Position numbers and translations under genes: made by a program. Below, piece by piece: positions 16,028-26,376 of a DNA stretch of 64,000 nt; positions within the stretch are counted from its first letter, which is position 1, and each line of letters opens with the position of its first letter. The DNA is taken from NCBI RefSeq assembly GCF_003697165.2, contig NZ_CP033092.2:3348001-3412000 (forward strand), in the 5' to 3' direction. Below the pieces are notes generated by a model that was given only the letters and a program-made list of their open reading frames with translations, did not search any database and had not been told where the DNA came from. This DNA comes from Escherichia coli DSM 30083 = JCM 1649 = ATCC 11775. GTDB taxonomy: Bacteria; Pseudomonadota; Gammaproteobacteria; Enterobacterales; Enterobacteriaceae.

Positions 16028-16054
16028 CGCCGGATGACATCACGCCATCCGGCG
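16028..16054. repeat. REP-like palindrome between rihA and ybeL
   Basis: CGCCGGATG and CATCCGGCG are near-perfect inverted arms around an 8-9 base loop. It resembles a short REP and may serve as a terminator for both convergent genes. It lies exactly where a block of genes is missing relative to K-12. Confidence 0.6.
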
Positions 16055-16066
16055 CCACTCATTTCA

Positions 16067-16549
16067 TTACGGCTCGAACGGGCGTCTCTGGAACTGATCA
16101 TGACCACATTTCGGGCATAGCGTCAGCACTTCCGGTGTATAGATCGGGAGATGGAAGTGACATTTCTCGCAGACCAGATTTCCCAGCCCTACCACTTCTC
16201 CGCTGTGATAAACCCCGTGATGATTGAGGTCCTGGAAAACTTCGCGCCATTCAAGCTGCGTTTTATCGGTGATGTCTGCCAGCTCCTGCCACAAGCTTTC
16301 TTTAATCACCCGCATAAAGACGCTGTCAGACTCTTCTTTCAGGCTCTCTTCATAGCTCATGGCGAACTCTTCCAGGTCACGTCTGACAGCTCGCGTCAGC
16401 TCATCGACCTCGGTTCGCGTTAACTCCCCTGTTTTTATTACGCGCTCGCGCGCCTGTTCCACCAGTGCGTCGATATCACGTTCGCCATTGCGCAGGCGTT
16501 CGCTCAATGACGCGACCAGTTCACGGTAATATTGAGCAACCTTGTTCAT
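16067..16549 (-). CDS. ybeL: Zinc-ribbon protein YbeL (DUF1451)
   Basis: A 160-residue cytoplasmic protein of unknown function, conserved in enterobacteria. The first 100 residues are highly charged and predicted helical; the C terminus holds a zinc ribbon with two CxxC pairs (CEKC and CPKC, separated by 16 residues). It is convergent with rihA and divergent from leuS. Confidence 0.92.
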   Translation of the reverse strand: MNKVAQYYRELVASLSERLRNGERDIDALVEQARERVIKTGELTRTEVDELTRAVRRDLEEFAMSYEESLKEESDSVFMRVIKESLWQELADITDKTQLEWREVFQDLNHHGVYHSGEVVGLGNLVCEKCHFHLPIYTPEVLTLCPKCGHDQFQRRPFEP

Positions 16550-16690
16550 CGTTTCATCTCCCGGGTCGTTAACTGACTATAATAATAGACGTTCTTTGTT
16601 CCTTGCTTTGCTAATACGCCCACAAACTCTGTAAATTAATGTATGAATAATCCGGGCATCATTTCAACGTCGAGTGCGCGAAAGGCTGTT

Positions 16691-16720
16691 TTGACGCGGG
16701 CGTTTGGGCTATGCTATGCG
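16691..16720 (+). promoter_or_regulatory. Probable leuS promoter
   Basis: TTGACG at 16691-16696 and TATGCG at 16715-16720 with an 18-base spacer lie about 65 bases before the leuS start. The -35 is strong, the -10 weak. Confidence 0.5.
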
Positions 16721-16783
16721 GATCTGAAAAACCACATCAACGCTACATTTGTAGCCGTATTGAAAACAGGACCACTGGCTGCC

Positions 16784-19366
16784 ATGCAAGAGCAATACCG
16801 CCCGGAAGAGATAGAATCCAAAGTACAGCTTCACTGGGATGAGAAGCGCACATTTGAAGTAACCGAAGACGAGAGCAAAGAGAAGTATTACTGCCTGTCT
16901 ATGCTTCCCTATCCTTCTGGTCGACTACACATGGGCCACGTTCGCAACTACACCATCGGTGACGTGATCGCCCGCTACCAGCGTATGCTGGGCAAAAACG
17001 TCCTGCAGCCAATCGGCTGGGACGCATTTGGTCTGCCTGCGGAAGGCGCGGCGGTGAAAAACAACACCGCGCCAGCACCGTGGACGTACGACAACATCGC
17101 GTATATGAAAAACCAGCTCAAAATGCTGGGCTTTGGTTATGACTGGAGCCGCGAGCTGGCGACCTGTACGCCGGAATACTACCGTTGGGAACAGAAATTC
17201 TTCACCGAACTGTATAAAAAAGGCCTGGTATATAAGAAGACTTCTGCGGTCAACTGGTGCCCGAACGACCAGACCGTACTGGCGAACGAACAAGTTATCG
17301 ACGGCTGCTGCTGGCGCTGCGATACCAAAGTTGAGCGTAAAGAGATCCCGCAGTGGTTTATCAAAATCACTGCTTACGCTGACGAGCTGCTCAACGATCT
17401 GGATAAACTGGATCACTGGCCAGACACCGTTAAAACAATGCAGCGTAACTGGATCGGTCGTTCCGAAGGCGTGGAAATCACCTTCAACGTTAAGGACTAT
17501 GACAACACGCTGACCGTTTACACTACCCGCCCGGACACCTTTATGGGTTGTACCTACCTGGCGGTGGCTGCGGGTCATCCGCTGGCACAGAAAGCGGCGG
17601 AAAATAATCCTGAACTGGCCGCCTTTATTGACGAATGCCGTAACACCAAAGTTGCCGAAGCTGAAATGGCGACGATGGAGAAAAAAGGCGTCGATACTGG
17701 CTTTAAAGCGGTTCACCCATTAACGGGCGAAGAAATTCCCGTTTGGGCAGCAAACTTCGTATTGATGGAATACGGCACGGGCGCAGTTATGGCGGTTCCG
17801 GGTCACGACCAGCGCGACTACGAGTTTGCCTCTAAATACGGCCTGAACATCAAACCGGTTATCCTGGCAGCTGACGGCTCTGAGCCAGATCTTTCTCAGC
17901 AAGCCCTGACTGAAAAAGGCGTGCTGTTCAACTCTGGCGAGTTTAATGGTCTTGACCATGAAGCGGCCTTCAACGCCATTGCCGACAAACTGACTGAAAT
18001 GGGCGTTGGCGAGCGTAAAGTGAACTACCGCCTGCGCGACTGGGGTGTTTCTCGTCAGCGTTACTGGGGCGCGCCGATTCCGATGGTGACGCTGGAAGAC
18101 GGTACCGTAATGCCGACCCCGGACGACCAGCTGCCGGTGATCCTGCCGGAAGATGTGGTGATGGACGGCATTACCAGCCCGATTAAAGCAGATCCGGAAT
18201 GGGCAAAAACTACCGTTAACGGTATGCCAGCACTGCGTGAAACCGACACTTTCGACACCTTTATGGAGTCCTCCTGGTACTATGCGCGCTACACTTGCCC
18301 GGAGTACAAAGAAGGTATGCTGGATTCCAAAGCGGCTAACTACTGGCTGCCGGTGGATATTTACATTGGTGGTATCGAACACGCCATTATGCACCTGCTC
18401 TACTTCCGCTTCTTCCACAAACTGATGCGTGATGCAGGCATGGTGAACTCTGACGAACCAGCGAAACAGTTGCTGTGTCAGGGTATGGTGCTGGCAGATG
18501 CCTTCTACTATGTTGGTGAAAACGGCGAACGTAACTGGGTTTCCCCGGTTGATGCTATCGTTGAACGTGACGAGAAAGGCCGTATCGTGAAAGCGAAAGA
18601 TGCGGCAGGCCATGAACTGGTTTATACCGGCATGAGCAAAATGTCCAAGTCGAAGAACAACGGTATCGACCCGCAGGTGATGGTTGAACGTTACGGCGCG
18701 GACACCGTTCGTCTGTTTATGATGTTTGCTTCTCCGGCTGATATGACTCTCGAATGGCAGGAGTCCGGCGTGGAAGGGGCTAACCGCTTCCTGAAACGTG
18801 TCTGGAAACTGGTGTACGAGCATACAGCAAAAGGTGATGTTGCGGCACTGAACGTCGATGCGCTGACTGAAGATCAGAAAGCGCTGCGTCGCGATGTGCA
18901 TAAAACTATCGCTAAAGTAACCGATGATATCGGCCGTCGTCAGACCTTCAACACCGCAATTGCGGCGATTATGGAGCTGATGAACAAACTGGCGAAAGCA
19001 CCGACCGATGGCGAGCAGGATCGCGCCCTGATGCAGGAAGCGCTGCTGGCGGTAGTCCGTATGCTTAACCCGTTCACCCCGCACATCTGCTTCACGCTGT
19101 GGCAGGAACTGAAAGGCGAAGGCGATATCGACAACGCGCCGTGGCCGGTTGCTGACGAAAAAGCGATGGTGGAAGACTCCACGCTGGTCGTGGTGCAGGT
19201 TAACGGTAAAGTCCGTGCAAAAATCACCGTTCCGGTGGACGCAACGGAAGAACAGGTTCGCGAACGTGCTGGCCAGGAACATCTGGTAGCAAAATATCTT
19301 GATGGCGTTACTGTACGTAAAGTGATTTACGTACCAGGTAAACTCCTCAATCTGGTCGTTGGCTAA
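16784..19366 (+). CDS. leuS: Leucyl-tRNA synthetase
   Basis: A class Ia synthetase charging tRNA-Leu, such as the leuW product at 1697. The 860 residues contain the HIGH-type motif HMGH (residues 49-52, in PYPSGRLHMGH), the CP1 editing domain (about 225-415, with TTRPDTFMG) and KMSKS (about 619-623). The start at ATG 16784 (MQEQY) matches the family; the frame is open upstream to 16643 but those residues have no family counterpart. It begins a run leuS-lptE-holA-nadD-cobC with tiny gaps or overlaps. Confidence 0.98.
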   Translation: MQEQYRPEEIESKVQLHWDEKRTFEVTEDESKEKYYCLSMLPYPSGRLHMGHVRNYTIGDVIARYQRMLGKNVLQPIGWDAFGLPAEGAAVKNNTAPAPWTYDNIAYMKNQLKMLGFGYDWSRELATCTPEYYRWEQKFFTELYKKGLVYKKTSAVNWCPNDQTVLANEQVIDGCCWRCDTKVERKEIPQWFIKITAYADELLNDLDKLDHWPDTVKTMQRNWIGRSEGVEITFNVKDYDNTLTVYTTRPDTFMGCTYLAVAAGHPLAQKAAENNPELAAFIDECRNTKVAEAEMATMEKKGVDTGFKAVHPLTGEEIPVWAANFVLMEYGTGAVMAVPGHDQRDYEFASKYGLNIKPVILAADGSEPDLSQQALTEKGVLFNSGEFNGLDHEAAFNAIADKLTEMGVGERKVNYRLRDWGVSRQRYWGAPIPMVTLEDGTVMPTPDDQLPVILPEDVVMDGITSPIKADPEWAKTTVNGMPALRETDTFDTFMESSWYYARYTCPEYKEGMLDSKAANYWLPVDIYIGGIEHAIMHLLYFRFFHKLMRDAGMVNSDEPAKQLLCQGMVLADAFYYVGENGERNWVSPVDAIVERDEKGRIVKAKDAAGHELVYTGMSKMSKSKNNGIDPQVMVERYGADTVRLFMMFASPADMTLEWQESGVEGANRFLKRVWKLVYEHTAKGDVAALNVDALTEDQKALRRDVHKTIAKVTDDIGRRQTFNTAIAAIMELMNKLAKAPTDGEQDRALMQEALLAVVRMLNPFTPHICFTLWQELKGEGDIDNAPWPVADEKAMVEDSTLVVVQVNGKVRAKITVPVDATEEQVRERAGQEHLVAKYLDGVTVRKVIYVPGKLLNLVVG

Positions 19367-19380
19367 GCGCGGGAGGAAGC

Positions 19381-19962
19381 GTGCGATATCTGGCAACATT
19401 GTTGTTATCTCTGGCGGTGTTAATCACCGCCGGGTGTGGCTGGCATCTGCGTGACACCACGCAGGTTCCTTCCACTATGAAAGTCATGATCCTGGACTCA
19501 GGCGATCCGAACGGGCCATTAAGCCGTGCGGTGCGTAATCAGTTACGTCTGAATGGTGTCGAGTTGCTTGATAAAGAAACCACGCGTAAGGACGTTCCAT
19601 CCCTGCGTTTGGGTAAAGTGAGCATCGCGAAAGATACCGCATCGGTATTCCGTAACGGTCAAACAGCAGAGTATCAGATGATCATGACGGTGAATGCGAC
19701 CGTGTTGATCCCCGGCCGTGATATCTACCCGATTAGCGCCAAAGTCTTCCGTTCGTTCTTCGATAACCCGCAAATGGCGTTAGCGAAAGATAACGAACAA
19801 GACATGATCGTAAAAGAGATGTACGACCGTGCTGCCGAACAGCTGATTCGTAAGCTGCCAAGCATCCGTGCTGCGGATATTCGTTCCGACGAAGAACAGA
19901 CGTCGACCACAACGGATACTCCGGCAACGCCTGCACGCGTCTCCACCACGCTGGGTAACTGA
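19381..19962 (+). CDS. lptE: LPS-assembly lipoprotein LptE
   Basis: The outer-membrane lipoprotein that plugs the LptD barrel and helps place lipopolysaccharide on the cell surface. The 193-residue precursor starts with GTG, has AGGAAG just before it, and a signal peptide ending in the lipobox LITAGC with lipidated C19. It follows leuS by 14 bases and its stop TGA overlaps the holA ATG. Confidence 0.97.
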
Positions 19963-20993
19963 TGATTCGGTTGTACCCGGAACAACTCCGCGCGCAGCTC
20001 AATGAAGGGCTGCGCGCGGCGTATCTTTTACTTGGTAACGATCCTCTGTTATTGCAGGAAAGCCAGGACGCTGTTCGTCAGGTCGCTGCGGCGCAAGGGT
20101 TCGAAGAACACCACACTTTTTCCATTGATCCCAACACCGACTGGAATGCGATTTTTTCGTTATGCCAGGCCATGAGCCTGTTTGCCAGTCGACAAACGCT
20201 ATTGCTGTTGTTACCCGAAAACGGACCGAATGCGGCGATCAATGAACAACTTCTCACACTCACCGGACTTCTGCATGACGACCTGCTGTTGATCGTCCGC
20301 GGTAATAAATTAAGCAAAGCGCAAGAAAATGCCGCCTGGTTTACTGCTCTTGCGAATCGCAGCGTGCAGGTGACCTGTCAGACACCGGAGCAGGCTCAGC
20401 TGCCCCGCTGGGTTGCTGCGCGCGCAAAACAGCTCAACTTAGAACTGGATGACGCTGCAAATCAGGTGCTCTGCTACTGTTATGAAGGTAACCTGCTGGC
20501 GCTGGCCCAGGCACTGGAGCGTTTATCGCTACTCTGGCCGGACGGCAAACTGACATTACCGCGCGTTGAACAGGCGGTGAATGATGCCGCGCATTTCACC
20601 CCTTTTCATTGGGTTGATGCTTTGTTGATGGGAAAAAGTAAGCGCGCGTTGCATATTCTTCAGCAACTGCGTCTGGAAGGCAGCGAACCGGTTATTTTGT
20701 TGCGCACATTACAACGTGAACTGTTGTTACTGGTTAACCTGAAACGCCAGTCTGCCCATACGCCACTGCGTGCGTTGTTTGATAAGCATCGGGTATGGCA
20801 GAACCGCAGGGGCATGATGAGCGAGGCGTTAAATCGCTTAAGCCAGTCGCAGTTACGTCAGGCCGTGCAACTCCTGACACGAACGGAACTCACCCTCAAA
20901 CAAGATTACGGTCAGTCAGTGTGGGCAGAGCTTGAAGGGTTATCTCTTCTGTTGTGCCATAAACCCCTGGCGGACGTATTTATCGACGGTTGA
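19962..20993 (+). CDS. holA: DNA polymerase III subunit delta
   Basis: The clamp-opening 'wrench' of the DNA polymerase III clamp loader. The 343 residues are the usual length; the N-terminal RecA-like fold contains the beta-clamp contact around [13 protein letters not shown] residues (here [10 protein letters not shown]). Its ATG overlaps the lptE stop (TGATG) and only one base separates its stop from nadD, so it is co-translated with essential neighbours. Confidence 0.97.
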
Positions 20994-20994
20994 T

Positions 20995-21636
20995 ATGAAA
21001 TCTTTACAGGCTCTGTTTGGCGGCACCTTTGATCCGGTGCACTATGGTCATCTTAAACCCGTGGAAACGCTGGCGAATTTGATTGGTCTGACGCGGGTCA
21101 CAATCATCCCTAATAATGTTCCTCCGCATCGTCCCCAGCCGGAAGCAAACAGCATGCAGCGTAAACACATGCTTGAACTGGCGATTGCCGACAAGCCATT
21201 ATTTACTCTTGATGAACGCGAGCTAAAGCGCAATGCCCCCTCTTACACTGCGCAAACACTGAAAGAGTGGCGGCAGGAGCAAGGACCGGACGTGCCGCTG
21301 GCGTTTATTATTGGTCAGGATTCATTGCTGACCTTTCCGACCTGGTACGAATACGAAACGATACTCGACAATGCACATTTGATCGTCTGTCGGCGTCCTG
21401 GTTACCCACTTGAAATGGCACAACCACAATATCAGCAATGGCTGGAGGATCATTTGACACATAACCCGGAAGATCTTCACCTTCAGCCTGCCGGTAAAAT
21501 TTATCTGGCTGAAACGCCGTGGTTTAACATCTCGGCGACCATCATCCGCGAACGTTTGCAAAATGGTGAATCGTGTGAGGATTTATTACCGGAACCGGTA
21601 CTGACTTACATTAACCAACAAGGCTTGTATCGCTGA
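20995..21636 (+). CDS. nadD: Nicotinate-mononucleotide adenylyltransferase
   Basis: Converts nicotinate mononucleotide and ATP to deamido-NAD, the essential penultimate step of NAD synthesis. The 213 residues begin with the nucleotidyltransferase motif [11 protein letters not shown] (residues 9-19) and carry the [10 protein letters not shown] motif near the C terminus. The ATG at 20995 immediately follows the holA stop; the longer frame back to 20932 lies within holA and is not used. Confidence 0.97.
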
Positions 21637-21659
21637 TACCTGTCGTTACGGAGGGCATG

Positions 21660-22271
21660 ATGCGACTGTGGTTAATTCGTCATGGTGAAACGCAAGCGAA
21701 TGTCGATGGTCTGTACAGCGGTCATGCGCCCACACCCCTGACCGCGCGCGGTATTGAGCAAGCGCAAAATCTGCATACGCTGCTACATGATGTTTCCTTT
21801 GACCTGGTTTTATGCAGTGAACTGGAACGGGCACAGCATACCGCGCGACTGGTTCTTAGTGACCGCCAGCACCCCGTTCATATCATCCCTGAACTCAATG
21901 AAATGTTTTTTGGCGACTGGGAGATGCGACATCATCGTGACCTCATGCAAGAAGATGCCGAAAACTATAGCGCGTGGTGCAATGACTGGCAGCATGCTAT
22001 CCCCACGAACGGTGAAGGATTTCAGGCATTTTCGCAACGTGTGGAACGATTTATCGCAAGGCTTAGTGAATATCAGCACTATCAGAATATTTTAGTCGTC
22101 AGCCATCAGGGCGTACTGAGTCTGTTAATTGCTCGTTTAATTGGCATGCCTGCCGAGTCTATGTGGCATTTCCGCGTTGACCAGGGGTGTTGGAGCGCCA
22201 TTGATATCAACCAAAAATTCGCGACGCTACGCGTCCTCAATAGCCGTGCCATCGGGGTCGAGAATGCATGA
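21660..22271 (+). CDS. cobC: Adenosylcobalamin/alpha-ribazole phosphatase
   Basis: A histidine-phosphatase family enzyme (also called PhpB) that removes the phosphate in the last steps of cobalamin nucleotide-loop assembly. The 203-residue product carries RHGE (R7-E10) with the phosphorylated H8, and a second His in VVSHQG. I use the second of two adjacent ATGs because GGAGG ends 5 bases before it and only 2 before the first at 21657. Last gene of the leuS-lptE-holA-nadD run. Confidence 0.94.
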   Translation: MRLWLIRHGETQANVDGLYSGHAPTPLTARGIEQAQNLHTLLHDVSFDLVLCSELERAQHTARLVLSDRQHPVHIIPELNEMFFGDWEMRHHRDLMQEDAENYSAWCNDWQHAIPTNGEGFQAFSQRVERFIARLSEYQHYQNILVVSHQGVLSLLIARLIGMPAESMWHFRVDQGCWSAIDINQKFATLRVLNSRAIGVENA

Positions 22272-22530
22272 CTTTTCTGTTTTTTTACGGGTAAGCCGCA
22301 ACGACCATTGACAGCCCCGGGCAGGCTGATATTCTCCGCAGCCAGACTTTTTCCGCCAGACACGACTTTGTAGAAATTGTTTTACAAAAATGGCGATGCA
22401 ATCTGCGGCGCGGGGTGGGATGATAGCCCACTTTCGAAAGCCGATTCGGCGACAATTGTCCCGAAATCGCCTCTGGTTCAGGTATACTGACAGACCATTT
22501 TTATCTATTTGATTCACCCAGGGGGAAAAC

Positions 22531-22848
<318 letters not shown>

Positions 22849-22851
22849 TGC

Positions 22852-23319
22852 GTGAAGCTGCAACTTGTCGCCGTGGGAACGAAAATGCCGGACTGGGTAC
22901 AAACCGGTTTTACCGAGTACCTGCGTCGTTTTCCGAAAGATATGCCCTTCGAGCTGATTGAAATTCCGGCCGGAAAACGCGGCAAGAATGCGGACATCAA
23001 GCGCATACTCGACAAAGAGGGTGAGCAGATGTTGGCGGCCGCAGGCAAAAACCGCATTGTCACCCTCGATATTCCAGGCAAGCCCTGGGATACGCCGCAG
23101 TTAGCCGCTGAGCTGGAACGCTGGAAGCTGGATGGTCGCGACGTCAGTCTACTGATTGGCGGGCCTGAAGGGTTGTCGCCTGCCTGTAAAGCGGCGGCGG
23201 AGCAGAGCTGGTCGCTGTCGGCACTTACCCTTCCCCATCCGCTGGTTCGCGTGCTGGTCGCAGAGAGTCTGTACCGGGCGTGGAGCATCACCACCAACCA
23301 TCCTTATCACCGTGAGTGA
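22852..23319 (+). CDS. rlmH: 23S rRNA (pseudouridine1915-N3)-methyltransferase
   Basis: Methylates pseudouridine 1915 in helix 69 of 23S rRNA in assembled 70S ribosomes. A 155-residue SPOUT-fold protein with the C-terminal knot motif LIGGPEGLS and [22 protein letters not shown] end. It starts with GTG 3 bases after the rsfS stop, so the two ribosome-acting proteins are likely coupled. Confidence 0.97.
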
Positions 23320-23349
23320 TAAGTGAGCTTTGAGTAGAAAACGCAGCGG

Positions 23350-25251
23350 ATGAAACTACAGAACTCTTTTCGCGACTATACGGCAGAGTCCGCGCTGTTT
23401 GTGCGCCGGGCGCTGGTCGCCTTTTTGGGGATTTTGCTGCTGACCGGCGTGCTTATCGCCAACCTGTATAATCTGCAAATTGTTCGCTTTACCGACTACC
23501 AGACCCGCTCTAATGAAAACCGCATTAAGCTGGTGCCTATCGCACCCAGCCGCGGCATTATCTACGACCGTAACGGTATCCCTCTGGCTCTCAACCGCAC
23601 TATCTACCAGATAGAAATGATGCCGGAGAAAGTCGATAACGTGCAGCAAACGCTGGACGCTTTGCGCAGCGTGGTTGATCTGACCGATGATGATATTGCG
23701 GCATTCCGAAAAGAGCGCGCACGTTCACACCGTTTCACCTCTATTCCGGTGAAAACTAACCTGACCGAAGTACAAGTAGCTCGCTTTGCCGTCAACCAGT
23801 ACCGTTTTCCGGGTGTTGAAGTTAAAGGCTATAAACGTCGTTACTATCCTTACGGTTCGGCGTTGACCCACGTCATCGGCTATGTGTCGAAAATCAACGA
23901 TAAAGACGTCGAACGCCTGAATAATGACGGCAAACTGGCCAACTATGCGGCAACGCATGATATCGGTAAGCTGGGCATTGAACGTTACTATGAAGACGTG
24001 CTGCACGGTCAGACCGGTTATGAAGAGGTTGAAGTTAACAACCGTGGGCGTGTTATCCGCCAGTTAAAAGAAGTACCACCGCAAGCCGGACACGATATTT
24101 ACCTGACGCTGGATCTCAAACTCCAGCAATATATTGAAACGCTGCTGGCGGGTAGCCGCGCAGCTGTGGTAGTCACCGATCCGCGTACAGGTGGGGTGTT
24201 GGCGCTGGTTTCCACGCCTAGTTATGACCCAAACCTGTTTGTTGACGGTATCTCCAGCAAAGATTATTCCGCCTTGCTGAACGACCCGAATACACCGCTG
24301 GTGAACCGCGCCACACAGGGGGTTTATCCTCCCGCGTCTACAGTTAAACCCTATGTTGCGGTTTCGGCATTGAGTGCCGGGGTGATCACGCGCAATACGA
24401 CGCTGTTTGACCCCGGCTGGTGGCAACTGCCAGGGTCGGAAAAACGTTATCGTGACTGGAAAAAATGGGGCCACGGGCGTCTGAATGTCACAAGATCGCT
24501 GGAAGAATCTGCGGATACCTTCTTCTATCAGGTGGCCTACGATATGGGGATCGATCGCCTCTCCGAATGGATGGGGAAATTCGGTTATGGTCATTACACC
24601 GGTATCGACCTGGCGGAAGAACGTTCCGGCAACATGCCTACCCGCGAATGGAAACAGAAACGCTTTAAAAAACCGTGGTATCAGGGTGACACCATTCCGG
24701 TTGGTATCGGTCAGGGTTACTGGACAGCGACCCCAATCCAGATGAGTAAGGCACTGATGATCCTGATTAATGACGGTATCGTGAAGGTTCCGCATTTACT
24801 GATGAGCACCGCCGAAGACGGCAAACAGGTGCCATGGGTACAACCGCATGAACCGCCCGTCGGCGATATTCATTCCGGTTACTGGGAGCTGGCGAAAGAC
24901 GGTATGTACGGTGTTGCTAACCGCCCTAACGGTACGGCGCATAAATATTTTGCCAGCGCACCGTACAAAATTGCGGCGAAATCCGGTACCGCTCAGGTCT
25001 TCGGTCTGAAAGCGAACGAAACCTATAATGCGCACAAAATTGCCGAGCGTTTACGTGACCACAAACTGATGACCGCCTTTGCGCCATACAACAATCCGCA
25101 AGTGGCTGTCGCCATGATTCTGGAGAACGGTGGCGCGGGTCCGGCGGTTGGTACGCTGATGCGCCAGATCCTCGACCACATTATGCTGGGTGATAACAAC
25201 ACCGATCTGCCTGCGGAAAATCCAGCGGTTGCCGCAGCGGAGGACCATTAA
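23350..25251 (+). CDS. mrdA: Penicillin-binding protein 2 (elongation transpeptidase)
   Basis: The essential class B transpeptidase of the rod complex that cross-links side-wall peptidoglycan; target of mecillinam. The 633 residues have a short cytoplasmic tail, one membrane helix (about 20-42), a dimerisation/pedestal domain and a transpeptidase domain with the active-site S330 in PASTVKP, an SxD/SxN motif in EESADTFF, and KSGTAQ. It is followed after 2 bases by its partner glycosyltransferase mrdB. Confidence 0.98.
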   Translation: MKLQNSFRDYTAESALFVRRALVAFLGILLLTGVLIANLYNLQIVRFTDYQTRSNENRIKLVPIAPSRGIIYDRNGIPLALNRTIYQIEMMPEKVDNVQQTLDALRSVVDLTDDDIAAFRKERARSHRFTSIPVKTNLTEVQVARFAVNQYRFPGVEVKGYKRRYYPYGSALTHVIGYVSKINDKDVERLNNDGKLANYAATHDIGKLGIERYYEDVLHGQTGYEEVEVNNRGRVIRQLKEVPPQAGHDIYLTLDLKLQQYIETLLAGSRAAVVVTDPRTGGVLALVSTPSYDPNLFVDGISSKDYSALLNDPNTPLVNRATQGVYPPASTVKPYVAVSALSAGVITRNTTLFDPGWWQLPGSEKRYRDWKKWGHGRLNVTRSLEESADTFFYQVAYDMGIDRLSEWMGKFGYGHYTGIDLAEERSGNMPTREWKQKRFKKPWYQGDTIPVGIGQGYWTATPIQMSKALMILINDGIVKVPHLLMSTAEDGKQVPWVQPHEPPVGDIHSGYWELAKDGMYGVANRPNGTAHKYFASAPYKIAAKSGTAQVFGLKANETYNAHKIAERLRDHKLMTAFAPYNNPQVAVAMILENGGAGPAVGTLMRQILDHIMLGDNNTDLPAENPAVAAAEDH

Positions 25252-25253
25252 TC

Positions 25254-26366
25254 ATGACGGATAATCCGAATAAAAAAACATTCTGGGATAAAGTCCATCT
25301 CGATCCCACAATGCTGCTGATCTTACTGGCATTGCTGGTTTACAGCGCCCTGGTTATCTGGAGCGCCAGCGGTCAGGATATTGGCATGATGGAGCGTAAA
25401 ATCGGCCAGATTGCGATGGGTCTGGTCATCATGGTGGTGATGGCGCAAATTCCTCCACGCGTTTATGAAGGCTGGGCCCCCTATCTCTATATCATCTGTA
25501 TTATTTTGCTGGTGGCGGTAGATGCTTTCGGTGCCATCTCTAAAGGCGCTCAACGCTGGCTGGACCTCGGTATTGTTCGTTTTCAACCGTCGGAAATTGC
25601 CAAGATAGCCGTACCGTTGATGGTTGCACGCTTTATCAACCGCGACGTTTGCCCACCTTCATTGAAGAATACAGCTATCGCGCTGGTACTGATATTTATG
25701 CCCACGCTGCTGGTGGCTGCACAGCCTGACCTGGGAACATCAATCCTCGTTGCGCTTTCCGGCCTGTTTGTACTGTTCCTCTCTGGCCTTAGCTGGCGTC
25801 TGATTGGCGTCGCAGTAGTGCTGGTAGCGGCGTTCATTCCGATTCTGTGGTTCTTCCTGATGCATGATTACCAGCGCCAGCGCGTAATGATGCTCCTGGA
25901 CCCGGAATCAGACCCACTCGGCGCAGGCTATCACATTATTCAGTCTAAAATTGCTATTGGCTCCGGCGGATTACGCGGCAAAGGCTGGCTGCACGGCACT
26001 CAGTCACAGCTTGAATTTCTCCCCGAACGCCATACCGACTTTATCTTCGCGGTACTGGCGGAAGAGCTGGGATTAGTGGGCATTTTGATTCTGCTCGCTC
26101 TTTACATTCTGCTGATCATGCGCGGGCTGTGGATAGCCGCCAGAGCGCAAACCACCTTTGGTCGCGTCATGGCTGGCGGCTTAATGCTGATATTATTCGT
26201 TTATGTCTTCGTAAATATTGGTATGGTAAGCGGTATTCTGCCGGTTGTAGGGGTTCCGCTCCCACTGGTCAGTTATGGAGGATCGGCGCTAATTGTGCTG
26301 ATGGCTGGGTTCGGGATTGTAATGTCAATCCACACCCACAGGAAAATGTTGTCGAAAAGCGTGTAA
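25254..26366 (+). CDS. mrdB: Peptidoglycan glycosyltransferase RodA
   Basis: A SEDS-family polymerase that extends glycan strands from lipid II together with PBP2. The 370 residues are strongly hydrophobic, with about ten membrane helices. The SEDS signature near residues 255-265 (LPERHTDFIFAVLAEELG) and the conserved VPLPLVSYGGSA end are present. Tight spacing to mrdA and rlpA indicates one transcript. Confidence 0.98.
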   Translation: MTDNPNKKTFWDKVHLDPTMLLILLALLVYSALVIWSASGQDIGMMERKIGQIAMGLVIMVVMAQIPPRVYEGWAPYLYIICIILLVAVDAFGAISKGAQRWLDLGIVRFQPSEIAKIAVPLMVARFINRDVCPPSLKNTAIALVLIFMPTLLVAAQPDLGTSILVALSGLFVLFLSGLSWRLIGVAVVLVAAFIPILWFFLMHDYQRQRVMMLLDPESDPLGAGYHIIQSKIAIGSGGLRGKGWLHGTQSQLEFLPERHTDFIFAVLAEELGLVGILILLALYILLIMRGLWIAARAQTTFGRVMAGGLMLILFVYVFVNIGMVSGILPVVGVPLPLVSYGGSALIVLMAGFGIVMSIHTHRKMLSKSV

Positions 26367-26376
26367 GAGGTGCGCA

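Noticed and set aside
17720..19399. Long minus-strand ORF of 559 codons opposite leuS
   Set aside because: It is the antisense shadow of a highly conserved, codon-biased gene; it is rich in His, Phe and Arg as such shadows are, and has no ribosome site.
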